NCBI RefSeq assembly: GCF_000214665.1
Contig: NC_015572.1
Location: 2,356,001 to 2,420,000, forward strand
Source: Methylomonas methanica MC09
GTDB taxonomy: Bacteria; Pseudomonadota; Gammaproteobacteria; Methylococcales; Methylomonadaceae
Length of the DNA stretch: 64,000 nt
Reading direction: 5' to 3'
Part shown: positions 18,169-26,289 of the stretch, one piece after another
Layout: every line of letters starts with the position of its first letter
How positions within the stretch are numbered: the stretch's first letter is position 1
The notes under the pieces: generated by a model
Database searches by the model: none
What the model was told of the DNA's origin: nothing
What the model saw: the letters and a program-made list of their open reading frames with translations, nothing else
Translations under genes and position numbers: made by a program

Positions 18169-18848
18169 AATTATTGGCAGTAGAAACCTCCACCGATGCC
18201 TGTTCGGCGGCTTTGTTTATCGATGGCGAGATAAGGGAAAAATTCGAACTGGCGCCGCGCGAGCATACCAAGCTGATCTTGCCGATGATAGACAGTCTGA
18301 TGGCCGAGGCGCAGTTAAAACCCCGGCAGCTGGATGCCGTAGCGTTGAGCCGTGGCCCCGGCTCATTTACCGGTGTGCGCATTGCCACCGGTGTGGCGCA
18401 TGGAGTTGCCTTTGGCGCCGATATCCCGGTGGTACTGATATCCACGCTGGCGGCCATCGCCCAGGATTTTTTTAATCGACGGGAAACTGATGTCGCCTTT
18501 ACTGCCATGGACGCGCGCATGAATGAAATATTTTGGGGCGTATATCAGCGCAATGCTTTGGGATTGGCCGTATTAATCGGCGAAGAAGCCGTTGCGCCGG
18601 CCGGCGAAGTACTTTTTCCGGAATTGACAGGGGCTGGTGTGGGTTCTGGGTGGGCCGCGCATGGTGACACTTTACTGTCTCGGTTGGTGGCGCGCGTAAA
18701 AAGTATTGATAGCGAAGTCTGGCCGCGCGCCGCCTGTATTGCTCAGTTGGGTGCCTATGACTTCGCCAACGGTCTGGCTGTGCCGGTCGAACAGGCCATG
18801 CCGGTCTATTTGCGCGACAAAGTCGCTAAAAAGCAGTCTGAAAGATAA
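18165..18848 (+). CDS. tsaB: tRNA threonylcarbamoyladenosine biosynthesis protein TsaB
   Basis: A 227-residue ASKHA-fold protein: MKLLAVETSTDACSAAL at the start, HTKLILPMID, then SRGPGSFTGVRIATGVAHG, all diagnostic for TsaB. It partners TsaD and TsaE in making t6A37 of ANN-decoding tRNAs. Length equals that of gammaproteobacterial TsaB. GTG start overlaps the helicase stop by 4 bp; the yoaA-tsaB pairing is familiar from other gammaproteobacteria. The related yciO gene follows after 36 bp. Confidence 0.94.
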   Translation: MKLLAVETSTDACSAALFIDGEIREKFELAPREHTKLILPMIDSLMAEAQLKPRQLDAVALSRGPGSFTGVRIATGVAHGVAFGADIPVVLISTLAAIAQDFFNRRETDVAFTAMDARMNEIFWGVYQRNALGLAVLIGEEAVAPAGEVLFPELTGAGVGSGWAAHGDTLLSRLVARVKSIDSEVWPRAACIAQLGAYDFANGLAVPVEQAMPVYLRDKVAKKQSER

Positions 18849-18884
18849 GGTACAATGCTTTCTATTTACGCCTTATAACCGCAC

Positions 18885-19508
18885 ATGGCCGAATTTCTGG
18901 AAATCCACCCCCAAAACCCCCAAACACGGTTAATTCAACAAGCGGTCAATATCATTCGAAATGGCGGGGTTATCGTTTACCCAACCGATGCCTCCTATGC
19001 GCTGGGTGCGCAAATCGGCGACAAACAGGCCATGGATACCATAAGGCGGATTCGCCGTTTAGACGACAATCATAATTTCACCTTGTTGTGTAACGACCTG
19101 TCGCAGGTGTCGACGTTTACCAAAATGGGTAACGATGCCCATCGCTTGATCAAGAACCTGACGCCGGGCCCGTTTACCTTTTTATTGGATGCAACTCGCG
19201 AAGTGCCCCGACGCTTGCAGCATCCCAAAAAGAAAACCATTGGCGTGCGGATTACCGATAACAATATCGCCCGGGCTTTGCTGGAACAGTTAGGCGAACC
19301 CCTGCTGACCACGACCATGATTTTGCCCGGCCAGGATGAAGCCATGGCCGATCCGTATGATATTCGTCAAAAATTGGACCGAGAACTCGATCTGATCATT
19401 GATGGCGGTATTATCGACTATAAACCGACTACCGTGATCGCCTGTATTGACAATGTGATTGAAATTGTCAGACAAGGCATTGGTCACGCCCCTATGCTGG
19501 AGAATTGA
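18885..19508 (+). CDS. yciO: YciO, Sua5/TsaC-like protein
   Basis: A 207-residue YrdC-fold protein that resembles YciO more than TsaC: it begins with FLEIHPQNPQTRLIQQAVNI, then GGVIVYPTDASYALG, HNFTLLCNDLSQ, and KTIGVRI. TsaC/Sua5 make threonylcarbamoyl-AMP; YciO shares the fold, and its physiological role is less clear. Its position right after tsaB hints at a link with tRNA modification. Start ATG 18885. Confidence 0.9.
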   Translation: MAEFLEIHPQNPQTRLIQQAVNIIRNGGVIVYPTDASYALGAQIGDKQAMDTIRRIRRLDDNHNFTLLCNDLSQVSTFTKMGNDAHRLIKNLTPGPFTFLLDATREVPRRLQHPKKKTIGVRITDNNIARALLEQLGEPLLTTTMILPGQDEAMADPYDIRQKLDRELDLIIDGGIIDYKPTTVIACIDNVIEIVRQGIGHAPMLEN

Positions 19509-19510
19509 AT

Positions 19511-20164
19511 ATGATGGACGAACTGACGTTGGTGCAGCGCATTGTGGTATGGCTATTGCCGGTGGTTTTCGCCATTACCGTGCATGAAGTGGCGCACGGC
19601 TGGATGGCTAAACAATTCGGTGATAAAACCGCCGATCAGCAAGGGCGGTTGACCTTAAATCCGCTGAAACATATCGATCCGCTCGGTACCATCATCGTGC
19701 CCGGTTTGCTGTTGATTACCTTTACCGGGTTTATTTTCGGTTGGGCCAAACCCGTGCCGGTGGACGCGCGTAATTTTAAGAACCCTAAAAATGCCATGAT
19801 GCTGGTGGCATTGGCTGGTCCTATGTCGAATCTGTTGATGGCCATCGCTTGGGCGTTGCTGGCCCGTGTTGGGGTTGCCATTAATATGGAATTTGTTTCC
19901 ATGCCTTTAATTTATAGCGGCGTGGCAGGTATTACCATTAATCTGGTATTGGCGTTGATTAATATGTTGCCCATACCGCCTTTGGACGGTAGTCGAATCT
20001 TGTCTGGCTTGCTGCCGGATTATTGGGCTTGGCGCTATAATCAGTTGGAACGCTGGGGGTTCTTGATTTTATTGGTACTGTTAGCAACGAATATGTTGGG
20101 TATGATTTTGGGTTATCCTTTATATTACGCGCAGCAACTGTTTTTTGGCTTGGCCGGGTTGTGA
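19511..20164 (+). CDS. Site-2 protease family (M50) membrane metalloprotease
   Basis: A 217-residue membrane protein with the zinc motif HEVAHGW in the first transmembrane helix and the second ligand in LPIPPLDGSRIL, so both halves of the M50 active site are present. It lacks a PDZ domain and is short, like the FwdE/YdjD-type 'minimal' site-2 proteases often found next to scpA. The start at ATG 19511 is supported by GGAG (19499-19502) 8 bp before it; a TTG at 19505 is less likely. Overlaps nothing but follows yciO by 2 bp. Substrate unknown. Confidence 0.92.
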   Translation: MMDELTLVQRIVVWLLPVVFAITVHEVAHGWMAKQFGDKTADQQGRLTLNPLKHIDPLGTIIVPGLLLITFTGFIFGWAKPVPVDARNFKNPKNAMMLVALAGPMSNLLMAIAWALLARVGVAINMEFVSMPLIYSGVAGITINLVLALINMLPIPPLDGSRILSGLLPDYWAWRYNQLERWGFLILLVLLATNMLGMILGYPLYYAQQLFFGLAGL

Positions 20165-20192
20165 GTCTGTTCAACAATTGTGGGCGCCTATC

Positions 20193-21032
20193 ATGCAGGC
20201 CGCTGTAAGTATGGACGTATCGGAATCGCCATTGGAAAAACCGGTTTTTCCAATGGCGATGGTACAAGGACAACCGTTGCAGGATTTGCCGGATGATTTA
20301 TATATTCCGCCCGATGCGCTGGAAGTGGTTCTGGATGCCTTTGAAGGGCCGCTGGATTTGCTGCTGTATTTGATTCGGCGGCAGAATCTGGATATCCTCA
20401 ATATTCCTATTGCCCAGATTACGCAGCAATATATTGCCTACATCGACATGATGGATAAACTGCGGCTGGAATTGGCGGCGGAATATCTGGTGATGGCGGC
20501 GCTGCTGGCGGAAATCAAATCCCGCATGCTGTTGCCTCGTCAACCGGAAAGCGAAGAGGAAGAAGAGGATCCGCGCGCTTTTTTGATCCGGAAATTGCAG
20601 GAATACGAAGCCATCAAGAAAGTCGCCGAAGAAATCGACTTGCTGCCTAGAAACGAACGGGACACCTTCGAAGCCAGTGTCGACGTGTCCACCGTTAACA
20701 TCCAACAGACGTTGCCCGATATCCATCTCAAGGAATTGCTGTTGGCGTTTCAGGATGTGTTAAAACGTGTCGAGCAACTCAGTCATCATCAAATAACCAA
20801 AGAGCCCTTATCAGTCCGTGAACGAATGGCAACCATTTTGGAAAAACTTAACGGAGCAAATCAGCTCCCTTTCCCAGCGTGTTTTACCGGAAGTGAAGGA
20901 AAAAACGGGGTGGTTGTCGCGTTTCTTGCCATCCTTGAACTCTCCAAGGAGCGAATCGTCGACATCATTCAGCCCGAGCCCTACGCCGGAATTTATATCA
21001 GAATCCGCGCTAATGGCAGCGCCGGCGATTGA
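20193..21032 (+). CDS. scpA: Segregation and condensation protein A (ScpA)
   Basis: The kleisin subunit of the SMC-ScpAB condensin-like complex. The conserved N-terminal block is LDAFEGPLDLLLYLIRRQNL, followed by ELAAEYLVMAALLAEIKSRM and the acidic EEEEEDPRA linker; the C-terminal winged helix ends around VVVAFLAILELSKERI. A start near ATG 20193 gives 279 residues. A TTG at 20145 would overlap the M50 gene, and ATG 20211 is an alternative. Translation is probably coupled to scpB, which overlaps the end by 20 bp. Confidence 0.92.
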   Translation: MQAAVSMDVSESPLEKPVFPMAMVQGQPLQDLPDDLYIPPDALEVVLDAFEGPLDLLLYLIRRQNLDILNIPIAQITQQYIAYIDMMDKLRLELAAEYLVMAALLAEIKSRMLLPRQPESEEEEEDPRAFLIRKLQEYEAIKKVAEEIDLLPRNERDTFEASVDVSTVNIQQTLPDIHLKELLLAFQDVLKRVEQLSHHQITKEPLSVRERMATILEKLNGANQLPFPACFTGSEGKNGVVVAFLAILELSKERIVDIIQPEPYAGIYIRIRANGSAGD

Positions 21033-22014
21033 AGAAATTCGTGCTGAAGTCGCAGTAGAGTCGGAAAATGTCGTACCGGAAGTTAAACCCAAGCCCCGTA
21101 AACCCAGAACCAAACCCGCGCCGGCTATTGCGACCGTTCAAGCCCGGAAAACCAAGGTGCGGTTTCCTGAAATGTGGACTGTTGAATTACAGGGCAGAGC
21201 GTATCTTCCCAAGCGAGCGCCGCTGCGAAAGCCTGTCGTCCGCCTGCCCGCGAATTGGGCGGATAAACTGCGCGCCAACTTGGGCACGCCGCTGATTGCC
21301 GAGTACCAACCGCCGTTATCCGAGCCATCGATAGAGTTCGACGTGAATACCAAACGCATCGTAGAAGCCATTTTGTTTGCCGCCAATAAACCCATGACGA
21401 TCAAACAAATTCAAGAAACCTTCCCCGAATTGGAACAGCCGGATACCCTGGAAATACAGACGGCCCTCGAGGCGATTGCCCAGGATTATCTGTCCCGCCC
21501 GATTGGTCTGAAAAAATTAGCCAGCGGTTACCGATTTCAGGTCAGAGAAGGCGTGGCGCCTTGGGTGACGCGTTTGTTCGAAGAAAAGCCGCCCCGGTAT
21601 TCACGAGCACTATTGGAAACCCTATCCATCATTGCTTATCGACAGCCGGTGACGCGCGGCGAAATCGAGGATATTCGCGGTGTTGGCGTCAGTTCCAGCA
21701 TTATTCATACCCTGTTGGAACGTGAATGGATCCGCGTGATTGCCCATAAGGAAGTGCCCGGCCGCCCGGCGTTATACGGCACCACCAAACAATTTCTGGA
21801 TTATTTCAATTTGACGTCGCTGAACGAATTGCCGACCTTGGAAGAAATTACCCATCTGGACTTCAGTAACGACACAGCACAGCAGGAACCCCGTGAAAGA
21901 TCGCAAACCGACCCCGCCGAAACCGAAATCTCCCCTCAAATCGCAGAGCAGGAAGCCGAGTCCGGCCCGCAGGCCATCGAAGCCGGTAACAGCGAAAGCA
22001 GAACGCTCCATTAG
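21013..22014 (+). CDS. scpB: Segregation and condensation protein B (ScpB) with long N-terminal extension
   Basis: From about residue 114 the protein is a normal ScpB with two winged-helix domains (KRIVEAILFAANKPMTIKQI; SRALLETLSIIAYRQPVTRG; IRGVGVSSSIIHTLLEREWI). It binds ScpA in the SMC complex. The first 113 or so residues are an extension absent from typical ScpB: a Pro/Lys-rich stretch, then FPEMWTVELQGRAYLPKRAP. ATG 21013 is chosen because an earlier GTG (20818) would lie deep inside scpA. The C-terminal tail is acidic and disordered and overlaps rluB by 122 bp. Confidence 0.9.
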   Translation: MAAPAIEEIRAEVAVESENVVPEVKPKPRKPRTKPAPAIATVQARKTKVRFPEMWTVELQGRAYLPKRAPLRKPVVRLPANWADKLRANLGTPLIAEYQPPLSEPSIEFDVNTKRIVEAILFAANKPMTIKQIQETFPELEQPDTLEIQTALEAIAQDYLSRPIGLKKLASGYRFQVREGVAPWVTRLFEEKPPRYSRALLETLSIIAYRQPVTRGEIEDIRGVGVSSSIIHTLLEREWIRVIAHKEVPGRPALYGTTKQFLDYFNLTSLNELPTLEEITHLDFSNDTAQQEPRERSQTDPAETEISPQIAEQEAESGPQAIEAGNSESRTLH

Positions 22015-22759
22015 GTCCGCCGAGGGTGGCGAACGGATTCAGAAGTTATTGGCGCGGGCAGGCCTGGGTTCGAGACGGGAAATCGAACGCTGGATCGAGG
22101 AGGGCAAGCTCACAGTCAATAATCAGCCCATCCAGCCCGGTTATCATCTTAAGCCCGGCGATTATTTGCAAATTAACGGACGGGTGGTGAAATGGGAGAA
22201 ATATGCCGAGCAACCGACACGCGTGTTGGTATATCACAAGCCGGTCGGCGAATTGGTTACCCGCAGGGACCCCGAGGGCCGGCCGGTAATATTTACCCAA
22301 TTGCCGCGCTTGGCGGTGGGGCGCTGGATTGCCGTCGGACGCTTGGATATCAATACTTCGGGCTTGATATTGGTAACCAATAACGGTGAGTTGGCCAATC
22401 GATTAATGCATCCATCCCGTCAAGTCGAGCGGGAATACGCCGTGCGTATTTTAGGCGAAGTCGATGACGCGATGATGGAAAGGCTACGCAACGGCGTGGA
22501 GTTGGAAGATGGGCCCGCTCAATTCGACGAAGTACGCTTTTACGCCGGTGAAGGCGCGAATAAATGGTTTTACGTGACGGTTAAGCAAGGGCGTAATCGA
22601 TTGGTCAGACGTTTATGGGAGTCGCAAGGTGTAAAAGTCAGCCGCTTGCTTCGGGTGAGGTATGGCGATGTGACGTTGCCGGAAAAAGTCCGGTCGCATT
22701 CTTTTTATGAGTTGGAGGCGGCTGAATTGCAGGACTTGATGGCTTCAGTGGATTTGTAG
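21893..22759 (+). CDS. rluB: 23S rRNA pseudouridine synthase RluB
   Basis: A 288-residue RsuA-family pseudouridine synthase that modifies U2605 (E. coli numbering) of 23S rRNA. A basic, Pro/Lys-rich leader of about 45 residues precedes the S4 RNA-binding domain (RIQKLLARAGLGSRREIERW), then the catalytic domain with Asp in VGRLDINTSGLILVTN. GTG 21893 is the best start because there is no ATG, GTG or TTG between it and the S4 domain; this forces a 122-bp overlap with scpB in another frame. Confidence 0.92.
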   Translation: MKDRKPTPPKPKSPLKSQSRKPSPARRPSKPVTAKAERSIRSAEGGERIQKLLARAGLGSRREIERWIEEGKLTVNNQPIQPGYHLKPGDYLQINGRVVKWEKYAEQPTRVLVYHKPVGELVTRRDPEGRPVIFTQLPRLAVGRWIAVGRLDINTSGLILVTNNGELANRLMHPSRQVEREYAVRILGEVDDAMMERLRNGVELEDGPAQFDEVRFYAGEGANKWFYVTVKQGRNRLVRRLWESQGVKVSRLLRVRYGDVTLPEKVRSHSFYELEAAELQDLMASVDL

Positions 22760-22949
22760 CTGGTTATGTCGGGGGATATATGATCAGAAGGATAGAGTGT
22801 CACAGGAGATTTAATACAACCATAACCAAATCTTAATGGTACTGACATGATTGTTGATCAATAATGGACCCTGAATAACGTGCAATCTGATGTGATTGCT
22901 TTCGAATTCAGATGCGATTTCTCTAAATTAAGTTAAAGGAATGCTGAAA

Positions 22950-23828
22950 ATGAACAGATTTTTGATAAAGCATACGCTTGTAAAAAGCGTGTTAGTAATG
23001 TTAGGGGCGTTAACGACAGGGTCTGCCGCTTTCGCAAGTAATTGGGAGGGTACTGCTGACTATACGGCTGCGCCAACTTCTGCAGGGGATGAAGCGGTGA
23101 TTGGTCCATTCGATACCTACGATTTTGGTCCGGGTATCGGCTTGATCAAACCTGACGGGGCAGTAGCTGCCGGTCAAACATTTCAGGGTTATTTTCAAAC
23201 GGTTGTAACGGGACATTTGTATCAGTCAAATGCGTTAACCACGCCTACGCTAAATGTTTCTGGCGCATCCGGTTCGGGAAATGGCTTCGAATTGACCGTG
23301 CGTTCTTTTTTTGAAGGCACTTATGTCAATGTGTCAGCCAACTCCTTGGATTTCAACATTACTGGCGGCACTGCGGGGTTATATTTCGACACGACGCCGG
23401 ATTATAGTTTCGCGAATGATAGTGGATTCGCAAACGACGAGGCGATTCTTTCAGGTGCAATTTCGACTGGGGTAGGCTCTATTATTTTCCCAAATGTTGT
23501 TGGGGTTGGGGTGGAGACGGTGGATCTGAATATTTCAGGTGTTTTTGGCGGTTTCAACGCCGACATATTTGAACCGGATACTATCGGCGGCGGCTCCGCA
23601 ATTTTTTCCATCAAAACTAAAACGCCATCGAACAGCACCCCTATTATCGATCAAGTGACGAATGGGCCTGCAAAATCAGTCAGTGGTTTGAGCATTGTTG
23701 GTGGACAGCTTTTCGAAGTGGATGGTCAGATGCAGTTGACGGCAGTGCCTGTGCCTGGCGCTGCGTGGTTGTTTTTATCCGCCATTATGGGCTTATTGCC
23801 GGTAACAAGAAAGAAATTCGCCGCCTAA
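22950..23828 (+). CDS. Secreted VPLPA/PEP-CTERM-type protein, probable exosortase substrate
   Basis: A 292-residue exported protein. It has a signal peptide (cleavage near SAAFA-SN), a Gly/Ser/Thr/Asn-rich beta-type body, and a C-terminal sorting signal: V-P-V-P-G-A-A-W-L-F, a hydrophobic helix, then R-K-K and a short end. This three-part tail fits the VPLPA variant of PEP-CTERM signals, processed by an exosortase and linked to extracellular polysaccharide. ATG 22950 is preferred: the AGGA (22937-22940) lies 9 bp before it but directly against the ATG at 22941. A strong terminator follows. Body function unknown; no exosortase gene in the window. Confidence 0.85.
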   Translation: MNRFLIKHTLVKSVLVMLGALTTGSAAFASNWEGTADYTAAPTSAGDEAVIGPFDTYDFGPGIGLIKPDGAVAAGQTFQGYFQTVVTGHLYQSNALTTPTLNVSGASGSGNGFELTVRSFFEGTYVNVSANSLDFNITGGTAGLYFDTTPDYSFANDSGFANDEAILSGAISTGVGSIIFPNVVGVGVETVDLNISGVFGGFNADIFEPDTIGGGSAIFSIKTKTPSNSTPIIDQVTNGPAKSVSGLSIVGGQLFEVDGQMQLTAVPVPGAAWLFLSAIMGLLPVTRKKFAA

Positions 23829-23892
23829 CTTATCCCTACGGTATTAAGGAAGCCACGGACTGCGTTCTCCAGTCGTTCTGGTGCAATTAATT

Positions 23893-23926
23893 AAAAAGGC
23901 ATTCCTTTTCATGGAATGCCTTTTTT
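23893..23926. terminator. Bidirectional Rho-independent terminator
   Basis: A perfect 13-bp stem, 23893-23905 with 23913-23925, around a 7-base loop, rich in A on the left and T on the right. It lies between the convergent VPLPA gene and tandem-receiver gene and can serve both. Confidence 0.9.
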
Positions 23927-23944
23927 GTAAGTGCATGCTTGCCA

Positions 23945-24751
23945 TTACTCGGCTTCCAGTACCCGAAACAGCATTTCCTTCACCGTTTGCGGATCGAACG
24001 GCTTATCGCAAATACCGGAAACGCCTGCTTTGTAAACGTTACTTAAACGGGTTTCATTATCTTCGCTGGTCACCATAAGTATCGGAATAATGGCATTGCC
24101 AAGATCCTGGCGGATATAGTGAATCATGGCCTGACCATCCATTATCGGCATATTAAAATCGGTGACGATTAAGTCAAATGCATCTTGATCCTGGGCAAAT
24201 AATTCAGCGCCCTGTTGACCGTCTACAGCCTGGGCAATCTGTTGTATACCCATATTATTCAAGACCCGGCAAATGTGTTTTCGGGCTAAATTACTGTCGT
24301 CAACCACTAATACCCGTACATTTCTAATGTCATAATGTTCCAGGTCGATTTCTTGCGGGTCAATGAATTCAATGGTCGAACGTAAGGCGTTTTTCAAATC
24401 CTGGTGGGCAAACGGCTTGGGCAGAATGGCGACAACCCCGGCCTGACGAATGGCATCCAGAATATTAAAGCTCGATTCGCTGGAGATCAGCATGAACGGT
24501 ATGTGGCTCAATGAATCATCGTGTTTGATTTGCTCGATCAAATCGATGGCTGTCATGTCAGGCAGGTAAAGACTGCTGATGATTAAATCAGGGCGGTGGT
24601 TTTGTAAGCTGTTGATAGCGTCCTGACCGCTCGTTACACCCTCAATATTCGCAATGCCTTCATTAAGCAAATGCTGCAGAATGACCTTAAGTTGGGTGTT
24701 TGAAGGTTCGATCAGCAAAATAGCCAAATCGCGGATGTCGACGGAGTGCAT
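23945..24751 (-). CDS. Response regulator with two receiver domains, the first degenerate
   Basis: A 268-residue protein made only of two receiver domains. Receiver 1 (1-125) lacks the phosphoacceptor: the D-x-x-M-P position reads S-L-Y-L-P (LIISSLYLPDM), and the N-terminal acidic pair is reduced to I-E-P, although the Lys in LPKPF is kept. Receiver 2 (about 145-268) is complete: VVDDSNLARK, phosphoacceptor in IVTDFNMPIMDG, and Lys in CDKPFDP. So only the second should be phosphorylated; the first is a pseudo-receiver, perhaps for dimerisation or binding. It is alone, convergent with the VPLPA gene; its kinase may be the CheA at 1.3 kb, which is inference. Confidence 0.9.
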   Translation of the reverse strand: MHSVDIRDLAILLIEPSNTQLKVILQHLLNEGIANIEGVTSGQDAINSLQNHRPDLIISSLYLPDMTAIDLIEQIKHDDSLSHIPFMLISSESSFNILDAIRQAGVVAILPKPFAHQDLKNALRSTIEFIDPQEIDLEHYDIRNVRVLVVDDSNLARKHICRVLNNMGIQQIAQAVDGQQGAELFAQDQDAFDLIVTDFNMPIMDGQAMIHYIRQDLGNAIIPILMVTSEDNETRLSNVYKAGVSGICDKPFDPQTVKEMLFRVLEAE

Positions 24752-24809
24752 GTAGTGGTATTCTGATAGTTTATGATTAAAAAAATATTTTCGAGTTTAC
24801 CTTTTTTAC

Positions 24810-25376
24810 ATGATACAAGAAACCATAGTCACCAGTATCAGCGCATCGGGCACAGTACACATTGCACCCATGGGCGTCCATGTCGAAGGTGATAATTTCA
24901 TTATTTTGCCTTTCAAACCTTCCACGACTTTAAATAATATAGTTGAAACCGGCAATGCGGTCATGAATCATTGTGACGATGTGCGGGTATTTGCCGGTTG
25001 TCTTACCGGGCGGCGGGATTGGCCGTTAAAACCCTGCAATATCGTTTCCGGATATTACCTTGCCGATACCCTGACGCATATCGAATTGACCCTACAGGAA
25101 ATAGAAGACGACCCCGTTCGACCCAGGCTGTTTTGCAAAGTTGAACATATGGAGGTGCATAAGCCTTTTCAGGGCTTTAATCGAGCCCAGTTCGCCGTAT
25201 TGGAAGCGGCGATTTTGCTTAGCCGCCTTGATAGGTTGCCGTGGCAAAAAATCCAAGCCGAGTTGGATTATCTAAGGATAGCGGTCGACAAATGCGCCGG
25301 CCAGCGTGAATTTGAAGCCTGGGAGTGGTTGATGCAAGCCATGGAACAACATAAACAAGCGGCGGTGGCGTCATGA
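24810..25376 (+). CDS. DUF447 family protein, linked to methanopterin/methanofuran C1 pathway
   Basis: A 188-residue protein of the DUF447 family (a FMN-binding split-barrel-like fold in archaeal and methylotroph genomes). Typical segments are IVTSISASGTVHIAPMGVHV and the D-V-R-V-F-A-G-C-L-T-G-R stretch. In methylotrophic bacteria this family occurs with genes for tetrahydromethanopterin and methanofuran synthesis and the formyltransferase/hydrolase pathway; here it overlaps mfnB by 4 bp, which agrees. Its exact reaction is unknown to me. Confidence 0.85.
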   Translation: MIQETIVTSISASGTVHIAPMGVHVEGDNFIILPFKPSTTLNNIVETGNAVMNHCDDVRVFAGCLTGRRDWPLKPCNIVSGYYLADTLTHIELTLQEIEDDPVRPRLFCKVEHMEVHKPFQGFNRAQFAVLEAAILLSRLDRLPWQKIQAELDYLRIAVDKCAGQREFEAWEWLMQAMEQHKQAAVAS

Positions 25377-26113
25377 GCGGCATGTTGGCCAGCGTCAACA
25401 GTCTCGACGAGGCGTTGTTGATACAGTCATTCAGCGTCGATATTGTCGATTTGAAACAACCGGCCCAAGGGGCGTTAGGGGCATTGTCCGTTTCCGAGGT
25501 GGCGGAAATCGTTGCAAATTTGAGCGGGCGGAATGTTATCAGTGCCACGGTAGGCGATTTACCGATGCAGCCTGATTTGTTATTCACAGCAGTGCAGGCC
25601 ATGGCTTCCACGGGTGTTGATTATGTCAAAATCGGGTTCTTCCCCGGCGGCGATTGGCAAGCCTGTATTGATAGTCTGGCCACTTTGGCACGGACGTACC
25701 GATTGATCGCCGTGTTGTTTGCCGATACCGGGCCTGACGTCGGCATAATTAACGCATTGAGAAAGGCTGGTTTTGCCGGTGTCATGCTGGATACCATGGA
25801 TAAAACACTGGGCTCCTTGACGCAATTGATGACATGGTCGGAATTGGCCGGGTTTACGGACGCCGCCAAAGCTGCTGGTTTATTAACCGGTTTGGCGGGC
25901 TCGCTGACGCAACACGATATTCCGGCACTGCTTTCCCTGCAAGCGGATTATCTGGGTTTTCGCGGAGCGCTTTGCCGGCAACATTGCCGAACGGCCCAAC
26001 TCGATGCCGATCGCATCGTGTGGATCAGGCAGTTGCTGTTGGGTGCGGGTCAGCCAAACGGTGCAATGGGTTTACAATCTCGGAGTGCCGAGTTAAACGT
26101 ATTAGGCGGTTAA
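25373..26113 (+). CDS. mfnB: (5-formylfuran-3-yl)methyl phosphate synthase (MfnB-like)
   Basis: A 246-residue TIM-barrel protein of the former DUF556 family. MfnB of methanogens makes (5-formylfuran-3-yl)methyl phosphate from two glyceraldehyde-3-phosphates, the first step to the furan ring of methanofuran. The expected lysines are in VDLKQPAQGALGALSVSE and VDYVKIGFFPGG. Methylotrophs use a methanofuran-like cofactor in H4MPT-linked formaldehyde oxidation, so this gene is a strong pointer to C1 metabolism. Overlaps the DUF447 gene by ATGA. Confidence 0.88.
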   Translation: MSGMLASVNSLDEALLIQSFSVDIVDLKQPAQGALGALSVSEVAEIVANLSGRNVISATVGDLPMQPDLLFTAVQAMASTGVDYVKIGFFPGGDWQACIDSLATLARTYRLIAVLFADTGPDVGIINALRKAGFAGVMLDTMDKTLGSLTQLMTWSELAGFTDAAKAAGLLTGLAGSLTQHDIPALLSLQADYLGFRGALCRQHCRTAQLDADRIVWIRQLLLGAGQPNGAMGLQSRSAELNVLGG

Positions 26114-26123
26114 ACGTAATTCC

Positions 26124-26228
26124 ATGCCTGACAGCGGCGCGCAATTTATTCCGTTAGCGGAAGAAACCGGTATGATCGTCGGTATTGGCGATTGGGTGTT
26201 TCTTACAGCCGCCCGGCGAGCTAGCTAA
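26124..26228 (+). pseudogene. Remnant of an EAL domain (c-di-GMP phosphodiesterase)
   Basis: An open frame of 34 codons translates to a segment containing FIPLAEETGMIVGIGDWVF, a close match to the conserved block of EAL domains (F-I-P-L-A-E-E-T-G-L-I-x-x-I-G-x-W-V-L). Nothing before or after it continues an EAL protein: the catalytic E-A-L motif is missing and the frame ends in TAA at 26226. It is a leftover of a lost gene between mfnB and gcvT. Confidence 0.75.
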
Positions 26229-26289
26229 AGAATTCTGTGTGGTAAATCAATGATCTATCAGTTACTGGGCTTGATCAACGGAGAAGGGT

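Noticed and set aside
20818..21012. Earlier GTG start for scpB
   Set aside because: It would put 195 bp inside the conserved C-terminal domain of scpA; ATG 21013 is a more likely start.
26229..26289. Glycine riboswitch before gcvT
   Set aside because: The gap is only about 60 bp and shows no paired aptamer-like structure.
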